In this document: positions 51,601 through 60,600 of the stretch, piece after piece
Layout: every line of letters starts with the position of its first letter
Position numbering within the stretch: position 1 is the stretch's first letter
Assembly: GCA_031761405.1 (NCBI GenBank)
Contig: JASEVX010000007.1
Span: 27,802,859 to 27,866,858, forward strand
Direction of reading: 5' to 3'
Length of the DNA stretch: 64,000 nucleotides
DNA from: Serripes groenlandicus
Lineage: Eukaryota; Mollusca; Bivalvia; Cardiida; Cardiidae
Translations under genes and position numbers: made by a program
Notes under the pieces: model-generated
The model's input: only the letters and a program-made list of their open reading frames with translations
Database searches by the model: none
Told to the model about the DNA's origin: nothing

Positions 51601-54600
51601 TACACCAATTCTGCAGCAGACGCCATTTTGAAACATACTGACAAAAACGTGAAAAATCTCAATAAATTAAAGTTTAATGATTAAATATAGTTGCAAACAT
51701 TGGGGTGAAATTGCTTGTTTAGAGCAATTTCTTCTTTTGCCAAGTGTTTACAAAAGTCTTAAGCTGCAAATAAGTCTGTCTATAAATTTGACAGAATTTT
51801 TAAAATTGAGTATATATATTTGCCAAAGGACAACAAGAGGATTGCCAAATATCCAGATTGCCCTGGATCACTCAACAGAGTTATACAATGTGATTTGTCT
51901 TGTTAACCACAGTAACTCTTTTTTCCCGCGACCAATGAACATGGCTTGAAGTTGTCTCGTAGAGGATCATCCAAGGAACATTTCTACACACCTATTTGCA
52001 AATCAACCAAATACTTTCGGAAGAGGAGATTTTTTAAGTTTTCACTATAGCCCTAAATAGCCCAGTCCCCTGGTGGCCATGCAATTTGACCAATCAACAT
52101 GGCTTGAAGGAATCTCATACAGGGTAACCAAAGGAACATTTTAAAAAATATATTTGGAAATCAGCCATATTTTCGGAGAAGATTTAATTTTTTTTCACTT
52201 TAGCCATATAAGTCAATAGAGCCCCGCCCCCTGGCTGCCATGTTTTTCGATCAATCAACATGGCTTGAAGGAATCTGATCGAGGGTCACCCAAGGATTAT
52301 TTCTACAATTATTTTTTGGAAATCTGCCAGATAATTTCAGAAGAATTTTTAAGTTTTTACGACAGCGATGCAAGACAAAACAGCCTGGCCCCCTAAACCA
52401 ATCAACATGGCTTGAAGGAATATGAAAGATAGTCACCCAATTGTCCATCTTGTTACAGAGGAGAAAATGTTGATGCACTGACAACACACGACAGGCATAA
52501 CTCACCTTGAGAACTATACTGTGATATATTTTTATGAGACCCTGGCATGTTTCACAAAAATGTGTTATACAACAAACACACTAAAGAATGAAAGAAAGAA
52601 GGCAAATCAAATTGGATGCATAATTACAAACAAATTAATTTTAGCAGCTTTTTTAATTGCAGCTGGTATTTTAGATATTTTGCGCAGGAAAAAACACGCC
52701 AACTTCCCCATACCTCCAAACATTTCACTTTTGCAGCTCAATAACGGATATTATGAATCATTTTGATTTTTTTCTAAATTAGTACCTAATATCTGGTATT
52801 CATTTTCATCATGAATCAGAAAATAATGTTTTCTCAATAGCATGCGAGTCAGTATCTGCAGTGATCTGAGGGTTATCTATGTGATACTTCTCTACAGACA
52901 TGCTTGCTTTCCCAGTAAAATCAGATGGCCAACCAACCAGCCTCCCGACTTGACTCAAAAATATAATAGACGTTATTAACCCTTTCCCTCATACAACAAT
53001 CCTGCAGCAGACGACTTTGAACATATTGTCAAAAAATAGAAAATCTCTTTAATTGAATGGATAACCTATGACTAAAAGTGGAAAATATTGTGGCAAAAGG
53101 AGAAATTGCTTGTTTTGTGCAATTTCTTCTTTTGTCACTATGTTTTCAAAAAGCCGTCTGATACAGAGGCATCAGAAAGCGTCTATATGAGGGAAAGGGT
53201 TAATGTCATATACAAACAAGAGTACCGCAAACGGTACATAATACGCCCGTCAGGAACTTCTTTGTAAGTTTCCTCTTTGTTTTGATATATTGTTTGTTTG
53301 TAAAAAGTTAATAAAGTCGTTCAGGAATAAGTTGTTAAAGAATAATGGGAAACTAGAATTGTTTTTGCAAAAAACAGATGTCTCCCCTCAAATATCTGTC
53401 AAAATCTCTCAAAACATTCCAACCTATAAATTTGGGACAGATATGGAGCGGACACGAAATAAAGCCTCAAACCTTTGACCTTCAAGCGTGACCTTGACAT
53501 TGACCCTATATTGTCGAGACGCGGGTTCTGCACGTCGCCTTGATGAGGTAAACATGTGACCCAAGTTTCATGAAAATCCTTCAAGCCGTCTGGGAGATAT
53601 GGAGCGGACACGAAATAAAGCCTCAAACCTTTGACATTCAAGCGTGACCTTGACCTTGACCCTATATTGTCGAGACGCAGGTTCTGCACGTCGCCTTGAT
53701 GAGGTGAACATGTGACCCAAGTTTCATGAAAATCCTTCAAGCCGTCTCGGAGATATGGAGCGGACACGAAATAAAGCCTCAAACCTTTGACCTTCAAGTG
53801 TGACCTTGACCCTATATTGTCGAGACGCGGGTTCTGCACGTCGCCTTGATGAGGTGAACATGTGACCCAAGTTTCATGAAAATCCTTCAAGCCGTCTGGG
53901 AGATATGGAGCGGACACGAAATAAAGCCTCAAACCTTTGACCTTCAAGCGTGACCTTGACCTTGACCCTATATTGTCGAGACGCGGGATCTGCACGTCGC
54001 CTTGATGAGGTGAACATGTGAGCCAAGTTTCATGAAAATCCTTCAAGCCGTCTTGGAGATATGGAGCGGACACGATTTCGGACAGACGGACAGACAGACA
54101 GACAGACGCCCAGGACAAAAACAATATATCTCCCCTGTATACAGGGGGAGACATAACTATGAAAAATGCATAACTGATGCAGAAATTGACAAATATTCTA
54201 AGTCCAAAAAGGGGCATAACTCATTCAAAAATTGACGAAATCCGAGGAAATGTGAACTTGATCTGTGACACTTGATTACAAAGCCATATACATAATTTCA
54301 GCTCAATACATCAAAGCATGTAGAAAAAAAGTGCGGAAAACAAATATTCTAAGTCCAAAAAGGGGCATAACTCATTCAAGAATTGACGAAATCCCAGGAA
54401 ATATGAACTTGATCTGTGACATATCACTACAAAGCCTAATACACAATTTCAGGTCAATAGCTCAAAGTATGCAAGAAAAAAGTGCGGAAAACCAATATTC
54501 TAAGTCCAAAAAGGGGCATAACTCATTCAAAAATTGACGAAATCCGAGGAAATGTGAACTTGATCTGTAACTCATGATTACAAAGCCATATACATAATTT

Positions 54601-57600
54601 CAGCTCAATAGATCAAAGCATGTAGAAAAAAAGTGCGGAAAACAAATATTCTAACAAATATTCTTTCTAACAAATATTCTAAGTCCAAAAAGGGGCATAA
54701 CTCATTCAAAAATTGACGAAATCCCAGGAAATATGAACTTGATCTGTGACATATCACTACAAAGCCTAATACACAATTTTAGGTCAATAGCTCAAAGTAT
54801 GTAAGAAAAAAGTGCGGAAAACCAATATTCTAAGTCCAAAAAGGGGCATAACTCATTCAAAAACTGACGAAATCCAAGGAAATGTGAACTTGATCTGTAA
54901 CTCATGATTACAAAGCCATATACATCATTTCAGCTCAATAGATCAAAGCATGTAGAAAAAAAGTGCGGAAAACAAATATTCTAACAAATATTCTAAGTCC
55001 AAAAAGGGGCATAACTCATTCAAAAATTGACGAAATCCCAGGAAATATGAACTTGATCTGTGACACTTCACTACAAAGCCTTATACAAAATTTCAGCTCA
55101 ATAGCTCAAAGTATGTAAGAAAAAAGTGCGGAAAACCCGAACGGACGGACGGAGGGACGGACGGACATGACGATACCATAATACGGACCGTTTTTAAAAA
55201 ACGGTCGTATAAAAAAGAAAAGTATTTACCTCCTCGGACCACCGACAGACATCACTTTAGGTGTCAGATTGTTCATTCCTCTGCCTCCTCGAGAACTGGA
55301 AGGCACATTGGCTCCCCAACTTCCAACAACAACACCAGCGATTTCTAATTGGCCACCTCTAACATCTACAGGTGCTTGACCTGTGTGAAGAGAAATCAAT
55401 TTGCAGAGGTCTAGGTTAGAAGGCGTAAAAAGACTTTTGGCTAACTCTTTACCACAAACAAATCAACTGCAGCAGACGACTTTAACCCTTGCTGACTTGC
55501 ACAGACGCATTTTGCTGCACCGGCAAACTTTTGAAAACAAGAGGGCCAAGATGGCCCAAAATTGATCACCTGAATGACGGTATAGAAGCAAATATATAGC
55601 TGCTAATATCAGGGGAAATTTGATTATGTTGTGAATGAAACTGAAAGGAGTGGACACAGTAAATAAAGTACATGTGCCGTATCAGTCAAGGACATATGTA
55701 ATAAGGCATTGAATTTGAAGCTAAAAATTTATTTTACTCCTTTTCTGATATTCCCTGGTGGCTATGTTTTTCATCCAATCAATATGATGGCTTGAACAAT
55801 TTTTATAAAGGATCGTCCAAGGAATATTTCTTCCAAATTAATTTTATAAAGGATTCATTGGAGAATTTGTTTAAGCTTTGACATTTTCACTTCTTTCTGT
55901 AGCCACAGCAGACAAAGTTCTACACAGAATTTAAATCTTTGAACAATTTTTGATGAAAGCCAACTAAGAAACATATTCTGTAAAGTTAAGTTGAAACCGG
56001 AATAGTAGTCTCAGAAAGGAAGATTTGAACATATGACATACTAAGGGTGATGTATGCCGGACAATGATAATCACAATAGATCACCTGGAGACTTTTGCTC
56101 AGGTGATCAAACAATGTGACTTAACCCTTTCCCTCATACGACAATTCTGCAGCAGACAACTTTGAACATATTTTGTCAAAATATAGAAAATCTCTATAAT
56201 TGAATGGATAACCTATGACTAAAAGTGGAAAACATTGTGTCAAAAGGAGAAATTGCACGTTTTGTGCAATTTCTTCTTTTGTCACTATGTTTTCAAAAGG
56301 CCGTCTGCTGCAGAGGCGTCAGAAAGCATCTATATCAGGGAAAGAGGGTTAAGGAGAATCTCAAAAATTACGCATAATAAGCAAATCTTCCTTTAACCAC
56401 TCTGTTTTCAACTTTATGCAACAATTAAATATGGAATTATAGAGGGTTGCCATATTACTCAAATCCTATATTGTGGGGTGAAAACAATAATCAAACGCAC
56501 AATATAGGGTTTTTGAGTCGTATATGAGATTTATAAGTATCAAATCTTACCCACATACAAACCCTTTCTGACACCTCTGCATCAGGCAACTTTAGAAAAC
56601 AATGTTTTCAATTTAAATCAAATTTAGAAATTTTCCATAATGTATGCCAGACGTTTTCATAGCAGTCTGCTACATATTTTGTTGTATGCGGTTAAAGAAT
56701 AAATACGCCTATGAATTAGTCAGCCTTTTACCTTTTTTGCTTAGGGGGGAAATAACCTTTTACTATTAACCCTATGCTATTGGTACCCATTTGATTCATA
56801 ACATCTATACAATTCCGATGGGTGTGTATATCAAAGGGGTTTTAGCAGAATTATACATTATGGCATATGTCAAGAAGGATTGAAGGAGCATGTGTTGACT
56901 TACAATAAATAAGTAAGGGAAAGCCAGACATATAGACGGACAAACAGACAAATGAAAGTTATTCCTATGACATTCTGCCGAGGCAAGCAACACAAAACCT
57001 ATCCCATTCAATATCTATTATCTTTTAACCCTTTCTGACAATTGACAAATTTTCAGTAGAAAGCTATGAAAAGATCTTAACAAAAATGTGAAAATCTCTA
57101 GAAAGGAGTTAATATTATTGAAAGGAGTTGAAAACTTTGTGGCAAAAAGAAGAAATTGCTCATAAAAGCATTTATCTTTTAGTATAAGTCCTCTGCAGAA
57201 GGCGCGTATAAATGTGTATACATGTGTGAAAGGGTTAACCTTTTCCATCATATAGCCGCTTTTTGACGCCTCTACAGCAGACAGCTTTTTGAAAACATAG
57301 TGACAAAAGAAGAAATTGCTCAAAACGAGCAATTTCTCCTTTTGCCACAATGTTTTCCACTTTTAGTCATATGTGATCCATTCAATTATAAAGATTTTCT
57401 ATTTTTTGACAAAATATGTTCAGTCTTCTGCTGCAGAATTGTCGTAGGTGTGAAAGGGTTAACATAATCAACTTAATTGGTATTGGTAACAGACCACTTC
57501 AATCTTTAACCCTTTCCCTCATACAACAATTCTGAAGCAGACGACTTTGAACATATTTTGTCAAAAACTGGAAAATCTCAATAATTGAATGGATAACATA

Positions 57601-60600
57601 GAACTTAAAGTGGAAAACATTGTGGCAAAAGGAGAAATTGCACGTTTTGTGCAATTTCTTCTTTTGTCACTATGTTTTCAAAAAGCTGTCTGCTGCAGAG
57701 GCGTCAGAAAGCGTCTATATGAGGGAAAGGGTTAATCTAATATATTATTTTTAGTTTCCCTAAAATGTAATCAAAATGTGGAAAGAAAAATAAAGTCAAC
57801 AAATGAAAGTACAATTTTGAGACATATGGATGGAGAAGAATAAGTGTCTGCATTGATTTCACATTCAAATAGATATACGATATAGAATTTGAATATATAT
57901 ATAACACTTATGGTTTAGAATAGCCCTACTCCAGCAGTTTACTTTGACAATCACTAGAGTTTTCGAAGGAACACATATGTGGCCATGTTTTTCGACCAAG
58001 CAACATTGCATGAAGGAAAGTTGTAGAGGCTCACCAAGGAACTTATCTCCTTTTTTTTTTTGAAATCAGCCAAATAGTTCCGAGAAATTGTTTAAAGTTT
58101 TCACTAAATCAATATAGGGCTAACAGCCTGCCGCTCCCTGGCAGCCATGTTTGTCTACCAATCATCATGGTTTAAAGAAATCTGATAGAGGATCAGTCAT
58201 GGAACTTTTAGCAATATTATTTGAAAATTGGCCAGACATTTTCGGAGGATTTGAGAAGATTTATAAACTTTTTATTTTAGCCATATAAGAAAAAACAGTC
58301 CCAAAATATTTTAAAGATTTTTCTCTTGGTTGCATGGTTAACAGATACCATAATTTTGCATGGTTCAAACAAATTGAAGTAATTTCAAAGGACATTGAGA
58401 GGTTGCTTCTTAAGAAGTTTCATCCAAATTGACCTAGTGGTTACAGAGGAGAAGTCATTTTAACAAAAAATTAACAGACAGACCACAACATATGCTCAAC
58501 TGCAGCTAAAAACCAAAGATAAACGTAACAGTTTCTGCAATCAATTGTTTGTTTATGCAAAAAATATTTATATCTTTAGATGAATATGAGAAATAAGTGT
58601 GTGCCACTAAATGTTTGAACAAAAATAACTTCAACAAGATTCACACAATGTATAAAATTTAATCAATATTTCAAATAATGAAAAACTTATGTACCATCTT
58701 AAACAAAAGGGCCATGATGGCCCTATATTGCTCACCTGAGTAATGCACTGTAATTTGTCATGCCAACTACAATAATTAATTTTAATTTTCAACCATTCTC
58801 CATGGCTTGAAGTTATCTCATAGTGGAATACCCAAGGGACATTTCTACAAAATCATTTGCAAATCGGCCAGATACTTTCGGAGGAGAACTATGAAGTTTT
58901 CACTAAAGCTGTATAAGGCAAACCAGCCCCGCCCCATCAGCCATCTTTTAAATTTTTCACTTTAGCCATATATTAAGGCAAAACAGCCGCCCAAACCCCT
59001 GGCGACTATGCTTTTTTAATTTAAGAAATCTGATACAGATCACCCAAGGATCATTTTTAACAAGAGCTGTTGTAGGACAGCTCACTGGACTATTTCACCG
59101 CTTGTTAGTTACTGAGATAAGGACTAATGCATGCAAAACATTAACCAGAATTTCTTAAAGGGTGATAATTTGCAGGATAGTTATCTTTCTTGATTATTTA
59201 CATAGGTGTGAGGGTTGGAAAGAGTTGTATAAAGTTTCATGGCAATGCATCAAGTATTTTCTAAGATATTGTCTCTTAATGTAGGTGCACACATTACGTA
59301 AACCAGAATTTCTATGTCAAAAAAGGGCCATCACTTGCATTACATGCAGGATAGATTTATCTAACTTGATAATCTACATATGTGTGATAGTTGGGAAGGG
59401 TTGTATAAAGTTTCAATGCAATGCATCAATTAAATACTGAGATATGGACTCTAATTGTAGTTGCACGCAAAACTTTTAACCAGAAAAAAAGGGCCTTTAC
59501 ATGCATAAAATGCAGGATGGAGTTATTAAACTTGATTATTATTATTAAGCATTGTAGAAAGTTTCAATGCTATACGTCTAGAAGTTACTGAGCTATGGTG
59601 TTTTTGAAGGCAAAACCTTGACCAAGGTGTGACACCGACGCCAGGGTGAGTAGAAAAGTTCTAATAATTGCGAGGTGACTTTTAAAAAAAAAAAAGTCTT
59701 TTGGTGAGGACATTGAGATGATGCTTGCCGTGAAATTTGATACCAATCAACCCACTTGTTACAGAAGATAAAATGTTGACAGACAGAACCAAGATGGACA
59801 AAGGGATCACAACATAAAAACATAACCATCTTTGAAAAAGATGGTGTAATTTGATGAACATTTCTTCATTTTCGTATACATCTTAAAGATTCCGTAATGC
59901 TATTCAAACTAGAGAACAGTTTGATTAACAGTGCATCCACAACCTTAGGCCTTGTCCATTAAACATTTGAATTTTTAAAAGGGGCATATCTCGGAAAGAA
60001 CAAATGTTTTCAAAAAGAAATAACAGACAGTTCAACTATAATTCAGAGATAAGGGGGAGTAAACTGGTCTCCTCCCAACAATATCTCTCTTAGTACTCAA
60101 TCAGACCCCATGTTGTGGTTACTCAAAGGAATTGTCTCACTCAGACAATTCTTTTGAGTACCCACAACATAAGGTTTGAGGGTCATATAAGGATCTGAGT
60201 ATGGAAAATACTCGTCTTATCTAGAGCTCTGTATATTTTATAATAAACCAGTATGTATGAAATTTCAAGACCTAAGCATATGTAGTTCATTGGTCACAGC
60301 AGAGTGATGAACAAACACATGTATCAATGAAGGCACAACAATATGCAACACCAACCTTTTTGGCAATTGGGAATATGATGAGGTAATTCAATGAACAGGA
60401 GAAACATGCATAAAGCTTTCAATAAACCACTCAATTTGATCTGGTATATTCATTGAAAAGTGAACTCTGAATACCATAAAACAGGATAGAGATTTGATTA
60501 CCTTTTTCTGGATATCTATTGATCAAATCTAGAAGAAAATATTTGATATGGCTTCATTTGCTAGTAAATATCTTCCCAACCAAGTACTTTTCACACCAGC

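Larger units (their letters stand above)
55484..56460 (+). mobile_element. oldest TTAA-MITE of a three-layer nest
   Basis: TTAACCCTTGCTGACTTGCA left to CTTTTGAAAACA, then a cassette; ACAATGTGAC, then a younger MITE; then GGAGAATCTCAAAAATTACG and CTGTTTTCAACTTTATGCAAC. The pieces follow family order. Confidence 0.6.

Noticed and set aside
53399..54217. 272-codon minus-strand reading frame
   Set aside because: Translates a tandem repeat four times, with no domain and no start context. Explained by the cassette at 53217-54155.
54156..55205. CRISPR-like regular direct repeats
   Set aside because: Units are contiguous roughly 150-bp tandem repeats without unique spacers, in a eukaryotic genome.
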